From the NCBI GenBank assembly GCA_004802705.1, contig SGPL01000153.1, forward strand, positions 6,306-61,416: a DNA stretch of 55,111 nucleotides, read 5' to 3'. Shown piece by piece: positions 35,090-47,381 of the stretch (positions are counted from its first letter, which is position 1; each line of letters opens with the position of its first letter). The DNA is from Bondarzewia mesenterica. Its lineage: Eukaryota; Basidiomycota; Agaricomycetes; Russulales; Bondarzewiaceae. The notes below the pieces were generated by a model that saw only the letters and a list, made by a program, of their open reading frames with translations, was not told the origin of the DNA and ran no database searches. The position numbers and the translations under genes are program-made.

Positions 35090-36526
35090 ATGCGTCCCCG
35101 GGAAACATTGTTGGCTTTATCTGAATTTCAGCAGACCCCGCGTTCGCCCGCTGTCGGAATTCCTGCAGATGAAGAGGACGAAAATACTACAAAGCGTTGG
35201 TATCATTACCTACCGCTATGCTGTGAGTCGGTCTGTCAGTCTACTCTACGTCCTTGCTTATGCACTCGATTAGTCGCTGTCGTACTCATTCTAGCACCTC
35301 ACCCGTCCCTTCTTTATGTTCTGGTCAACTACCACCTTCTCACCTTACACTCTCCTCTCCTATTTTCCATCCATCTCCTCGTCACATATACCCTCACGTT
35401 TCTCACATTCTGTTCCTTGATCATATGCGTGGCGCGCGACCCTGGACCCGTGCCCGACCCAAAGCAAGAGACTGAGCAAGATGGCGAGATGAGCCTTACG
35501 GACGCACTCTTGGTAACCCAGGAAGATGATTACACGAAGCCCGGCAGGTGGTGTCGTGTTTGCTGGGCACCCAAGCCTGAGCGGGCGCACCATTGTTCTG
35601 TGTGCGGAAGATGTGTTTTGAAAATGGGTCCGTATAGCCGACTTCTATATCATCAATCATCGGATCGAATTGAACATGACACTACGCAATAGATCATCAC
35701 TGCCCTTGGTTGGGAGCGAAGTGTATAGTGAGTTTACTTAGGTGACTGTTAAGAATAGCAGTCTATAATAGGGTGTGGGTATCTTTTAGGGACACAGGAC
35801 TTACCCCTCATTTATCCACTTTCTATCTTCGAGCACGCTTTTGTCCGTATATATTGCTGCTATATGCATAGAGGGACTCAAGTTTGCTTTCCGCAATCCA
35901 TTAGCCATCGTACGTGAAATGTGCTGATATGGAGCGCCTGGTTGTTGCTGACTTTTACTAGGACGCGGTCACTCCCGTTAATGAAATATTTCTCGCATTT
36001 GCCGGCATTGTCTTTGCGATAGTAATTGGCACATTTCTTATATACCACATCCATCTTATTCTGTAGGTGCAGTTCCCCCACTCTCTTGCCGTCTTCCTCA
36101 TTCCGACCAAACAGGACAAATCAAACAACGATTGAGAATATCTCGCCTTTCCTTCTGCTCCGCCATCTACCACCACTACCTCCCTCCAATACGCGGCGCA
36201 AACTTTCGGACCCTCCAGCAGAATACGAACTCTCTTACGCCCAGCGACGCCTCGTCAAGGATGCGCGAGGTGTGATACGTTTGTATGACCTTGGATGGCG
36301 CAAGAATGTAGAGCAGGTATTCGGGTCTACTCGGGGGAACTGGAAATACTGGGTTACTCGGATTCTCTGGGGAGGTGGCTGGTAAGATTCATTACTTCTT
36401 CGGTCTCGCCATCTCAAAATTTGCGCTCCATACAGCGCTGGTGATGGCTCGAAGTTTCCCCACAACCCACGGTCGGAAGACATGCTCGCTCGTCTTGCAG
36501 TCGACCTGGTTCACGCCGACGAATAG
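35090..36526 (+). CDS. DHHC palmitoyltransferase
   Basis: A protein S-acyltransferase that moves palmitate to Cys residues of membrane-associated proteins. The start at 35,090 (MRPRETLLALSEFQQ) is preferred over the in-frame ATG at 35,066. Two membrane helices follow (RLVAVVLILAPHPSLLYVLV; LLFSIHLLVTYTLTFLTFCS). The Cys-rich domain is WCRVCWAPKPERAHHCSVCG, RCVLKM, then after an intron DHHCPWLGAKCI with the catalytic Cys codon at 35,701-35,703. GHRTYPSFIHFL begins the third helix (LSSSTLLSVYIAAICIEGL) and VNEIFLAFAGIVFAIVIGTF is the fourth. After TTNQTTIEN, the TTxE-like motif region, the cytosolic tail contains LYDLGWRKNVEQVFGSTRGN, the usual C-terminal PaCCT-like element (NVEQVFG). Stop TAG 36,524-36,526. 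All signature elements are present. Which yeast Pfa or Swf protein it matches was not decided. Confidence 0.92.
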
Positions 36527-37070
36527 CGACTGTAGAAACCTTGGACTTCTCCCTTCATGCATCATTGTTATCGCTATCACGGCTTTAATTTGCTTTGAGA
36601 AGCAGCAACTATTGTGACCAAACATTAATTTTACCGATGTACGAATGATACCAAACTATTGTACCAAGGGCGTGTCAAGCATGCATATGTACCTCTTCCT
36701 GGTTAACTCCCGTTTCAAATGCTCGCTCACGCTGCGTATTGTGTTTGGGTCATTTATTTTACATCTGTTCTAAATTCGGCATGCCACAACCCGATGAATA
36801 CGTACTATTATGGCCCGTTGCACATAAAACATTGATTGTCGATCCAACACAACATCAGCTCAAGTTGTCCGCTGAAAAGACAGAGCCCGGTGCGAATAGA
36901 TTGCGTTCATCCATACGGTCAGCCAGAATGCATGAGCATCTGCTCGCTGGCAGCCTCGTTAGAGCGCGGATTCATGACGCAATAAAAAAAGGCTCACTGA
37001 CCATGAACCAGATACACGGACCTACAATTCATGTATGTCAGTTGGAAAAATACAAAAGAGTCACCCAGAT
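36527..37070. other. 3' flanks of convergent genes
   Basis: A plus-strand frame starts at 36,739 and runs 161 codons into the opposite gene. It has no recognisable domain and low-complexity Ser/Pro content at its end, so I treat it as a shadow. Nothing else was seen. Confidence 0.5.
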
Positions 37071-38796
37071 CTATGAATACACAGTCGAATCTTGCAACCG
37101 CCAACGACGTAAAGGGCCCCACCACCACATCGACGAACGTACACCCGGATTGTCTTGTTCCTTCAACTCCTGCCTCTTTTCGCCATTGTCCTCGCCCTCG
37201 CCCTCGCCATCCGATCCCTCCTGATGCTCTTTATTGCGCTCCGCCGCAGTCGTCGCACCCCTCATTCCCCGCACCCGCAGTCCAAAGCTACCGAGACCCC
37301 AGCCATGGATGCGTGGTTGACGATCCGGCGCCTCATGCGCTCCTTCATTGCCGTAAACCTCGTTGATGCGTTCCGCTCGTTCTTCCGCCTGTCTTCGCGC
37401 AGCAAGGAGATGCGCCTGACGGAGACCCAAGTATCCCCTGCGCAAGATTGAGTACGACGACCACACGACGCGACGCCAGAGCGGTGCATCCTCGGGCAGC
37501 GTCATAGAAGGTTGTATCACGGTCGAGAGCGTCTCTGTGCGCTCCGTCAATGGGCCAAGGCGATTCTCCCCTTCAGTTGATGGCAGTCGTTTGGGCTTGC
37601 CCGTCAACTTGTCCGTCACGTCTTTCCACAACACCATCGCTCGTTCCTTCTGCTCTTTTCTTCGTTCCTCCCGCAGCCGACGCTTCCGCTTCCGCTTCTC
37701 TTCCCTCCGCAGTAATTCTTCTACCTCACCGACTCCCATGCCCGCACCTACCCACCACCACCATCCTAGGAAGCTCTGCCACAGCATAACAGCCCAGGTA
37801 AGAGGCATGACCCAGTCATATTGATCCTTCGCTGAAATGAAGGCGAAGGTAATCGCCGTCGAAATGAGAGCAAGGGTAAGCGCACCGACACCAAAAGCTG
37901 CCGTGCCGCCATCGGTGCGCCAAGCTTGTTTTCTGTTTACAACAGTTCCCCATATAAGGAGCGAGGCGGTAAAAAGAAGCGAAAGTGTCGCGTTACACAC
38001 GTTGCGTATGGCGTCGGCAATGTGTACGACAGAAGAAGAGTATTGGATGGCCATCAACTGCATTATAGCTGCAACAATCGCAAGCGGACCTGTGCAACGT
38101 TTAGTCGATGCGTGGGCGAGGATATAATTTACACACCAAGCAAAATGAAGATCAGTCTGGCTTCGAGACGAGAGGGATACAGCAATGTTAAGAATTGTAT
38201 ATGGGTGATCTGAGAGCAGGAATTGACATTAGCGAACCAGCATCAGGTTATCACTGTGAGCTGATTGATGTTGCAGTTCATCTGACCTGGATGAGAGCAG
38301 ATGTTGTCGCGTTCATCATAAGCCATGCCGCAATCCCAGCTGTCGACCAACTATCGTCTGTTTCCGTCAAGGGGGGGACATCCACAGCGACATAACTCAA
38401 CATGTATGGCCATTGCTGACTTTCCTGTATGGCGCTTCGAAAAATTAATATGAGTGTCGCGATTAGGGAAGTCAAAAGGGTTATGACGGCAGAGATTTGA
38501 AGGACATAGTTCGCCTGTGCCAAGCGCCAGTGATACTGGGCAGTGAAGATAAGATGCATAAAGAGCACCATTACGAGTGTGAGGATGATACCCGTCATCA
38601 GGATTTGTACGGGTACAGAGTGTGCGAAGCGGGGGCGGTAACGCAGGATGGGATCGGATTTATAAGCGCTATGAAGAGATATTAGCATCCCGTGAAGGTG
38701 CGCATAAAGTTGTGCATACACATCGGTCGTGTTATCCCCTGTCGAGCTCTGTATGAAAGCACATAGCACCAGGAGAGGTGCCCGCCAACGATGCAT
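37071..38796 (-). CDS. Signal peptide plus seven-helix membrane protein
   Basis: No family recognised. From ATG 38,796: MHRWRAPLLVLCAFIQSSTG is a signal peptide, then a short N part with DNTTD (possible N-glycan). I count seven hydrophobic helices: VQILMTGIILTLVMVLFMHL; YVLQISAVITLLTSLIATLI; TAGIAAWLMMNATTSALIQ; ARLIFILLGPLAIVAAIMQL; CNATLSLLFTASLLIWGTVV; AAFGVGALTLALISTAITFA; and MPLTWAVMLWQSFLGWWWWV. A short exon (ITHIQFLTLLYPSRLEARLI) joins helices 3 and 4 across two introns. The C-terminal tail of about 210 residues is strongly charged: EELLRREEKRKRKRRLREER directly after helix 7, later GEGEGEDNGEK, ending DSTVYS. Topology (N outside, seven helices, basic cytosolic tail) resembles a receptor, but no GPCR motif was seen. 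A transporter-associated or ER protein is possible. Confidence 0.78.
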
Positions 38797-40571
38797 TGCA
38801 CGAGATATGTGCTCGGAGATGATTGCTTGGAAATCCTGATGAATAGGGATCGTCCTTCAGGATGATTAGGAGCTTCATATCTGCCATTATCAATGTCAGA
38901 GATAAAAAAGCTGATGGGTTGTATAACAGACAAATGTCATGAATTGCACGTACGACAAGCATTGGAAAGGATGGTGTTGTCTAAGTTTCCCAGTCGGCCC
39001 GACCCATGACCGCCACGCGTTTATCCTCCGCTCAAAGTCAGACACTTCGGTGGCGGGAGCCGTCACGCGGCCTGAGCCTCAGCGCGCCGTCAGCCTGTAT
39101 GTCGCAATGTATTCACTGTCTCTCCATGGCTGCAGCTGGCAAAATCTTTTCCTTATAGAAAGTCATGCAAGGGTCTTATAATCTTATGTGTCTGCCGTTC
39201 TTCTGTTCATGATATGCGGTATCCGTATTCGAGCTTGAACTTGGTTACCATGATTTCACGGTTAACTTGACACGCTTGCTCTCATCGAATTCTCTGCAGT
39301 CTCACATTGCATAAATTTCTACGTACCCACTTTAAATTCATCCCACCAGATGCGAGGCGTATCGGCTGACTGTCCGTCAAACCATGGATGGCGCAGATAT
39401 TGCGCAATCGCGATACAGGCCTGACTGTACTGTATAAAAGCCCTTCCTTTGAGATTAGTTGGCGCCGGCCCATCCTGTCGTCACTTTTCCATGCCCAGAG
39501 GGGTGTGCAGCACTTGATATCTCCCCATCTATATTGGTTGTTTACCATCCCTCCGTCAAGTACTGCAGCCCCTTCAGCTAGCTCCACGCAACGGCGACTT
39601 GTGCTTAAGCTTGCTCGGCCATTGGTACTCATTTTCTCTCACAAAAGGCCCTACACTTGCCCACGATCTCCTATTTTTACCTCGCGGATTTTGGCATTCA
39701 CGTAACAATTCAAATGCCCTTTCTACTAGAACCGCACCTCAATAACGTTGTCTCTCCACGGGGCCATCAACGGTATTGTCTCATGCCTGACCCTCTGACG
39801 CGCATGACGCTAACTTCTGCAGGATCCGGCCGGTTTTTACTCTGATGCATCTGATGTTCTGTTCTCTTGTCCATCCGTATCAACCGTGATCATCTCCGAC
39901 GGTGCTCCCGTTGTGCAACTTTGGTGCAGCAACTTCGTCATCTGTGCGTCACTCTCGTCCGATTAGTGATCATTCTTACTGTGCTGGATACTTTCTGCTC
40001 ATCATTTGGGACTCTTAATCCGGCTTACAGGATCCCAACCCTCGTTTTAAATGCTCTCCTTTGCCTTATTGCATATGGTTTGGAGTCATGGCGAGGCTTC
40101 CAGTACTACCAGCGTTCTATCTGGCCTTCTCAATATAAATATCACAAGACAGACGATGACATTTTGTTGCCGTGCAATGCAAGTATTAATTGTCCAGGCT
40201 CCGATTCTTCGTACTTATGTAGGTAAGTACGTTCCTAGAAAACGTCTAAATGGAACCAACGTGGCTTCCATCAGCAGTCGTCGACGGGTCGCGCCCGGTG
40301 ATTTGTAAGGTCCGCGCAGGTTGCTCGGCTTGATTTGTAGCCAGCAATGCCCGGAGCTGTGGGCTGTGGTCGGACCGACACTTTGTGGATTATTATTGAC
40401 GAACATCGATGGGGCGGAGTCGTACAAGGGAAAGGCAAGTGATGCTTATTCATCAAGCTCGTGATGTCATTTCCCCCAAGTCTGCACAGGAACCGTTAAA
40501 TATGCGCGCTCATTAATCATTCCAGTTTTATCTCAGACCGCACCTGTCCACCCCTCTTGCCAGTTATCATC
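38797..40571. other. Intergenic; one weak membrane frame
   Basis: A 119-codon plus-strand frame (39,867-40,226) has a hydrophobic stretch (LVRLVIILTVLDTFCSSFG) but no splice partner or known motif, so I do not call it a gene. Another frame at 39,388-39,705 has no clear features. The tract should contain the promoters of both flanking divergent genes. Confidence 0.4.
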
Positions 40572-43500
40572 ATGTCTGCACCCAAAGCTGAAATTATCGA
40601 CGTTCGCGTTAACGACAAAGCGCGTAACGGCGAGGTTGACATGCGCAGCGAAATCATCTCTGGTCTTTCGCGACCAGCAGGTCATAGATCGCTTCCCACT
40701 CTGCTTTTGTACGACGAAAGGGGGCTCAGAATCTACGACAAGATAACAACCGAGGCCGATGAATACTACCTCTTTGCAGCGGAGGAGAATATTTTGAGGG
40801 GTCATGCGGACGACATCGTTCACGTCATGCATGAAGGGAAACTTGGTAAAGAGGAAGTGGTCCTTGAACTTGGTGCAGGGTGAGTTCTTCTGGATCGATT
40901 GTCGTCATGATTGCTTGTATTTTCTCCTTTGATTCCATCCTTCGTTCGTTATGTCGTATGCGCCGACTAACTTCGGTGACTTCCGAGCTCCTATTCCCAA
41001 CACAATAGATCCGTTTCTTGACCTGCCATACGAAGCAATAAATGCACTCAGATTTGCGAAGTGCATAACATATTAGCTCAATTCCGGGATGCAGCAATGG
41101 AATCGTTCGATCCTAGCGCAGATTCCGCGGAGTCTGTTGCGAGCCCTTCCTCGCTTTCCTTTGTTGTATCTGTCATCTTCGTCACATCGCTCTAACACAC
41201 GAACCTTACAGTGCTCTTCGCAAAACCTCCCACATTCTTTCGGCACTTGCGCGTTCAATGCCCCACGCTATGAATACTGCGCCGATCACCTACTATGCAC
41301 TTGATCTCGAGGAGCGTGAGCTGAAGCGCACTCTCGATCAGTTATCTCGATCGTCCGTTGGTCCCGAGCTCAGGGGCAAGATAGATACGAAGGGCATGTG
41401 GGGTACGTACGAAGGTGGCCTGAAGTTTGTGGAAGACGGTGGTCTGCAAAGTAAGGATATCGTTGGCCATGTCGCAGTTGCCCCGACTTTGGTTACCGCG
41501 GAGCGTGCCAGGATGACGACTCTCACCGCTTCATGCGAAAGGGACCATTCTCCCAGCTCGGATAGCGTGTCTTCATCCACTGGAACGCATACGGAGCTCA
41601 ACACAGTTGGTACCGCAGCGTCCACCCCCGATCCCGCATTAAGCCGACCTCCACTCCAAATTCTGTTCCTTGGCTCATCTATCGGCAACTTTGATCGTGG
41701 TGCAGACGCCGCATTCCTGAAGGCTCTTCCTTTGAGAGCAGGATCGGGCGATACACTTCTTCTAGGCCTTGATCACGGAAACGATAAGGAAAAAATTGAA
41801 CAAGCATACGATGACGAGAAGGGTATTACGCGGAAATTTATCTTCAATGGTCTCAGAGCAGCGGGCAGGGCTCTCGGCGATGAAGGTCTATTCAACGAGG
41901 AAAAGTGGGAATATGTGGGAAGGTATGACGTGCAGGAAAGTGAGTGCTCTTTGTCTTTTCGTCGCACCACCTGCTCATCCCTTTTGATTTGAAAGGACGA
42001 CACGAGGCATACTACAGGTCAAAGAGCGCTCAAGCAATTCAAGTTCCTAATGCTCAGCAGCATATTCCCTTCCTTGAGGATGAGCTTTTGAGAATCGAGG
42101 TCTCGCACAAGGTTGGTTGTTTCGTTAGTCACACAACTTTAGGAGCCGAAAGCCATGTTGCATAGTTCTCCGAAGCGGATGCCCATACCCTGTTTACCGA
42201 TGGAGATCTGCGTCCTATTCAGCGCTGGACGGACTATTCGACCGGTTACTCCATCTGGCTCCTAGAGCGGCCACCCTTCTTTTTCCCGCTCCTGAAACAG
42301 CCGGCATCTAGTCTTACCAGCACGCCTTTCGGCGTACCCACATTTAAAGACTTCCAGGATATGTGGGCCGCATGGGACTTTGTCACCCGTAAACTGATAC
42401 CAGATTCAATGCTGTTTCAAAAGCCAATCGATCTCAGGCATATCTGTCTCTTCTATTTTGGACATATCCCGACATTTTTGGATATTCATCTGTCAAGGCT
42501 CCTCGGCGAGCCTCATACGGAGCCGGAGGAATTCAAGGTGCGTGGGCATCGACTTGAGAAGTCCATACTCCAATTCACGCATCTTTGGACCAGTATATTT
42601 TCGAAGTAAGTCCATGTCGTGAATGCCCGGTACCTCTCACTCACTCAAACTGCCTAAATATCAGCGGGGCATTGATCCGATCGTGGATGATCCAACTCAG
42701 TGTCATGTTAGATCTCAATTTGTCTACACTTTGTCTTGTCCTCACCAAATAAATCTGTAGCCCCACTCCGAGGTCCCGACCAAAGACGAAGACTGGCCTT
42801 CCCTCAGCAGTATACTTGATTTCCAATCTCGCGTCCGAGATAGACTGCAGAACCTCTATACTGACCTAGAGTCGGGCAAGAGAACCTTGACGAGAAAAAT
42901 TGCGCGCGTCCTCTTCATGACGCTCGAACACGAAGGTTTTCATGTTGAGGTGTGTGTTCCGTTGTTATATCGTTCCATTCGGGCCTAATCAATGATTTCA
43001 GACCTTACTATACATGCTGTTACAGCGTGCTGGCACTGGTACCATTCCTCCCCCTGACTTCACCCCTCCTTGCTGGTCATCTCTTCAGGCCAGCTGGGAG
43101 TCTCAGCCTTCGCCCAGTATGCCAACGGTCACCCTTGGTCCCGCCACTGTCTCGTTAGGTCACGACGACAATGAGACGGAGGATGAGGAAATCGGTAAAG
43201 TGACAGATGTCAAGAACCATGACTTTGGATGGGACAATGAGCACCCTCGACGCACGGTCGGCGTTGGCGAGTTCAAAATTGAATGGAGGCCTGTGACCAA
43301 TGGCCAATTTTACGAGTTCTGGAAGGGAGATGGTAAGGATAAAGTGCAGATGCCAAAGAGTTGGGTGGAAGAGAATGGCGAGATCATGGTAAATCATCTC
43401 ACTTTGCTTAGGACGTTCTTTTCACTCCATTTCTCTTTCATAGGTACGTACGATGTATGGCCCTGTACCCATGAAGGTCGCACAACTCTGGCCGGTGCTC

Positions 43501-44086
43501 ACGTCGTACGACAACCTATCCATCTACGCGAGCGTGAAGGGCGGTCGTCTCCCTACCGAGCCCGAGCTTCGTCTGTTCCTTGACAAGTTCGAGCAGGGTT
43601 ACGAGGGCGGTAAAAATGTCGGCTTCAGAAACTGGCATCCCACTCCGTGAGTCGTTGGATATTATGACGACCTAAACAGTGAGCTGAGTTGATTCAAGGG
43701 CGACGACGGGGGGTGGGGTCGATGGACGCGGTCACAATGGAGGCATGTGGGAGTGGACATCAACTGTGCTCGAAAAGTACGAAGGATTTGTGCAATCAAA
43801 ACTGTACCCTGGGTAAAGTATATCGCTCCTTCACGCACCAGACAATTATCTTTAATATCGCGCTCTGGCCTAGGTACTCCATGGATTTCTTTGACAATCA
43901 CCACCAAGTCGTGGTATGCCTTGCTGTGCTTACTTTCTCATTCACCTTGAGCTCAATCACGCATTAAAGATCGGTGGTTCGTATGCAACTATCCCACGCC
44001 TTTCTGAACGACGCTCGCTGCGCAACTACTACCAGAAAAACTATCCCTATGCTTGGGTTGGGGGCAGGGTTGCGTACGACGTCTAA
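40572..44086 (+). CDS. EGT1: Ergothioneine biosynthesis protein Egt1
   Basis: Egt1 makes the antioxidant ergothioneine. Its methyltransferase part trimethylates histidine to hercynine and its sulfoxide-synthase part joins cysteine to it with iron and O2. Start MSAPKAEIIDVRVNDK. Methyltransferase: SLPTLLLYDERGLRIYDKIT, EADEYYLFAAEENIL, SAM motif VVLELGAG then SALRKTSHILSAL after an intron, TYYALDLEERELKRTL, LQILFLGSSIGNFDR, LLLGLDHGNDKEKIEQAYDD, FLEDELLRIEVSHK. DinB-like iron domain: TDYSTGYSIWLLERPP, RHICLFYFGHIPTFLDIHL, YIFERGIDPIVDDP, LFMTLEHEGFHVETLLYM, whose His residues bind iron. FGE-type domain: WDNEHPRRTVGVGEFKIEWR, GGRLPTEPELRLFLDK, NGGMWEWTSTVLEKYEGF, YSMDFFDNHHQVV, IGGSYATIPRL, ending GGRVAYDV, TAA 44,084-44,086. 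All three domains are complete. EGT1 converges with the WD40 gene, 120 bases apart. Confidence 0.95.
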
Positions 44087-44206
44087 GAGTTGAACGTTGA
44101 TTCATGGTCCGTGGCCGCATACACTGTACAATGAGTCAATTGAAACAGTCAACTGATTATAAGCAGCAATGCAGGAATTGGGTCAATCTTGGCTTACAAT
44201 TCGTAG

Positions 44207-46815
44207 TTATGATCGCATGTATCTAGAATCTATGGTTTCTTCGAAAGCCCTCAAATCATCAGTTTCGTCATGCTCATTCTGCAAGTCGCCTCCTCCGGTA
44301 TTCTGGTTATTCGGTTCAGAACCCTCCTCCATTTCGTTGTCTGCGTGAATCGTCTGCGAGGGATTGTGACCAACCCCAAAGTACCTAGAATCGAGAGTTT
44401 CTTCGAAAGCCCTCAAATCATCAGTATCATCATACTCATCCTCCGACTCGGAGCCGCCTTCTTCGGTATTCTGGCTATTCAATTCAGGGTCTTCCTCCAT
44501 TTCATCGTCTGCATAACTTGTCGGCGAGGGATTGCGGCCATACTGAAATGCACCTATATCCCCTTCATTCCGTAGAATCCTAGACCCAACTTCTTAACAA
44601 GTGCCCCACAGGCTGAAAAAAGGCTCACACATCAAAGGACGCAATCATATGCGCCTCTGCATCCTCCTCGTCCGATTGCATCAGTTCATCATGATGAAAC
44701 ACAGAAATGAGTCTGCGATCGTCGTCCGAAGGCTCATGTGGGAGTTTGCGGACTTCTGTTGGAGAGAGAGAGAAGTCATGACCGCAAGGAGTGGACGGTG
44801 ATGGACTGTGCATCATGATACATCGTTCGACCCCTGCCGTCATAATAATAGGAAAAACGGGATGTATCAAAGTCGAGTTTACGATTGATCGATGCCCTAG
44901 CAATCGATGCAAAAATCTCGGTCAATGAACCCTCTTGCTACAAACATATACTGTTGACGGTAGCTACCGTTTAAGTGACACAATGGGGTCGACAGTTCCA
45001 GCGGAACGCATTTCTCTCCGGGATGTTCATCCATATAGGCTGCGAGGGGAAGTATGAGATGATATGTCGCCTCTCGGACGAATATCAGGGAGACTTACCG
45101 GTAACACCTGGCCACTGTTTGCTCCGCCAGCCCTCTTCATCAATGATCCGACGCCGTCTTGCAAGGGCACCTGAGGAGGGTAATTTCCACACATATCCCC
45201 GAAAATCATCAGAGCCACAAGAAAAGTATCCATCACCATCAGGTCCAGGACCACCAAATGAGCCATGCTGACGAATTAAAACCTGTGCAGTCACTACAGC
45301 CATCAGAACAGAACGTCGAGAGACATACCTTAATTGTACAACAGTTGGAAAACGTCCGGGTACGCTGAGGAACGGCAGTCCCGTTTGGCAGGTTATGCCC
45401 GCTACAGACGGCAAGTGGAAGGGGATCCGCAAGGGAGAAAATCACCGGAAAGGCATTCTGCGATAGAGATCAATGAGATGATGGAAGATATTATCGATGA
45501 GCATACAAGTAGTATTACAGCCAACTTTTGACCTTCCGTTCGGCGGTGTGAATAAATTTTTAGCAATCATATAACGGCGAGTAGCCGACTGACCTTCCGA
45601 ATCAAAGGTAATGCTGCTGGCTTCCGTTCGGCAGATTACTGTGTTATTTACAGATTCTATCCTCTGCTTCACCAATGCCGTGGCATACTTTGAAATACCT
45701 GCATCAGATCGCTACAAACAACACATCGGATAGTCAATAGCAACTGACGACTTGCACTATACCCTGATTTGATCTCGCGTGCAGTGGACCAAAGGCCATT
45801 CGCGCATCACGGAGGCAAACCTTCCCATGGTTGTCGCTCGTGAGGAAGATATTGTCCATCCGTGGATGGAATTGAACTCCAGTGACTTCGGTAGATTCCT
45901 GGAGAGTGCCTTCTGCTTGTGACATTCGGGACCCTGTCCGACCGTCGTGCATTAACACCTTTCCGTCTTCACTAGAGCGAAATTCAGGAAGAAATACCAC
46001 AACGTATCAGGTGACTCACCCTGCGCTAAGGAACACTTCGTCTTGAGTAGGATGGCATGAAACTGCTCGAACGGTGTCCTAAAGAGACGATATCAATATA
46101 CATTTCTTGACCAATGCCTGCAACGACGTACGGAGTGTTGTTCAAAAATGTTTACGGAAGAAGCTGTGATTGTTGTGGTCTGCGGTGTCCACCTGGTTAG
46201 GTCATATTTCATGACCGTGTCATCTGTACCACCGCTGATGATAGTCCTCATCATCGTCAATCAAGCTGACGCTGAAGAAACCAAGGCCACTCACGAATAC
46301 ACGTATTGATTTGACGCAGAGAAATCCAGGGTAAATATGTTAGCCTAAAAGGAGAGAGGAGTTTAATCTGGGTAGTCATTCATTAGTAGTCCACCATTCG
46401 ACTGACGCGATGCCCATCGAATCTGCAAGAAGATTTTTCAAGATTCTCCTGGTGCATGTCCCAGAGAAGAACACGGCGATCTGTTTGACAATGAGGCCCG
46501 AAACTTCATCAGCTCGAAGCCTGAGAGCGCACCATCACCCGCACTCGCTAGCCATTTACCGTCTCCATTGGAAAAGGATAACGCGTTGACACATGATTTG
46601 TGCTCGCTCAGCTTCCTGACAATCAAGTGAAACAAAAGAGGATGATCAAATCGATTGAGCTGTCCAACATGGTCCGCGGATTGTAACAAGATTTACCTTG
46701 AATAACGAAACCCGTTGTCAAAGTAGTTGCCCAAAATCTCTCCTCGAGCTCGACTGGAGGCTCCGGACTTCAGAGATCGGACAGGTCCAAGTGATGATGC
46801 CAGATATGAAGACAT
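44207..46815 (-). CDS. WD40-repeat protein (DCAF-like)
   Basis: A beta-propeller protein read from ATG 46,815: MSSYLASSLGPVRSLKSGAS, RARGEILGNYFDNGFRYS, then repeats. Repeat cores are KLSEHKSCVNALSFSNGDGK WLASAGD; GGTDDTVMKYDLTRWTPQ; DTVRAVSCHPTQDEVFLSAG then EDGKVLMHDGRTGSR; STEVTGVQFHPRMDNIFLTS with DNHGKVCLRDARMAFGP; GYFSCGSDDFRGYVWKLP; and LSGHRSIVNSTLIHPVFPII then MTAGVERCIMMHSP. The last repeat resembles those of DDB1-CUL4-associated factors 5, 6 and 8, and the acidic tail fits too, so it may be a substrate receptor of CRL4 ubiquitin ligase (inference). The tail has EPSDDDRRLISVFHHDELMQ and SDEEDAEAHM, then a two-unit acidic duplication up to RYMRS, TAG 44,207-44,209. The gene has many short exons; joints at 45,270-45,700 were not fully resolved. 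Confidence 0.82.
44210..44572 (-). repeat. Tandem duplication in WD40 protein tail
   Basis: Two adjacent units of 56 and 54 codons. Both have the pattern NPS.T..AD.EMEE..E.N.QNT, an acidic stretch, and end DDLRAFEET.DSRY. Identical cores at both ends with diverged middles indicate an older in-frame duplication. Each unit keeps FEET and DSRY, so the motif may bind a partner. Confidence 0.8.
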
Positions 46816-47381
46816 TGCTCTTTTGGTATGAGCTAAATGCTACAAATTCATCCGCAACCGTCTCAAAGCGAGAGTATCCTTGGTAAAGCTAATGTTACAG
46901 CCGTGCTTTCGTTTCTGAGCTTCAAGCAGTGCGAGTTATAACCTGATGTTGAACATATGGTAAGTCACCTGAAGACAAGAGCTGCGATGCGATTGCCGTC
47001 GAATCCCTACAATCATGGGTGTCTCGAGGGCCAGATTAAAGCTTGTGAGACGTGATCTGAGGTGGTCTGAGGCACAAGGTGACACCCCTTTGTACTTTGC
47101 ACATGTATTCTTACGGGGATGGCCGGCCCATACCTTCAACTGAACTCCTGCAAGAACAATCAACGTTTCAACGCCCTCAAAACTTCAAGGCCTCAGGCAT
47201 CAGCGCCAGTCAGCCCTTAAGCTTCGAGCTCGCTCTATTCCTGCTAGCGCGCAGCGGTACTTGATATGTAAGTAAACACGACTTTGCATGCGTATGCATA
47301 TATTAATTGAGTCAAGGTAACTCCCATGCCCGTACTGACCACTTTTTCTTGCAAACTACTTTTGCTGTATCTAGTTTCGGG
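46816..47381. promoter_or_regulatory. Divergent spacer WD40 / ankyrin gene
   Basis: A 566-base spacer between divergent starts. Small frames on both strands show no motif. An in-frame ATG for the ankyrin gene exists at 47,307 but 47,382 gives the cleaner N terminus. The promoter role is inferred only from orientation. Confidence 0.4.

Noticed and set aside
36739..37224. 161-codon plus-strand frame between DHHC and the seven-helix gene.
   Set aside because: It overlaps the opposite gene, has no domain, and ends in a Ser/Pro run created by the other strand's acidic codons.
39867..40226. Possible small membrane protein gene of 119 codons.
   Set aside because: One hydrophobic stretch only, no exon partner, no known motif and atypical start context.
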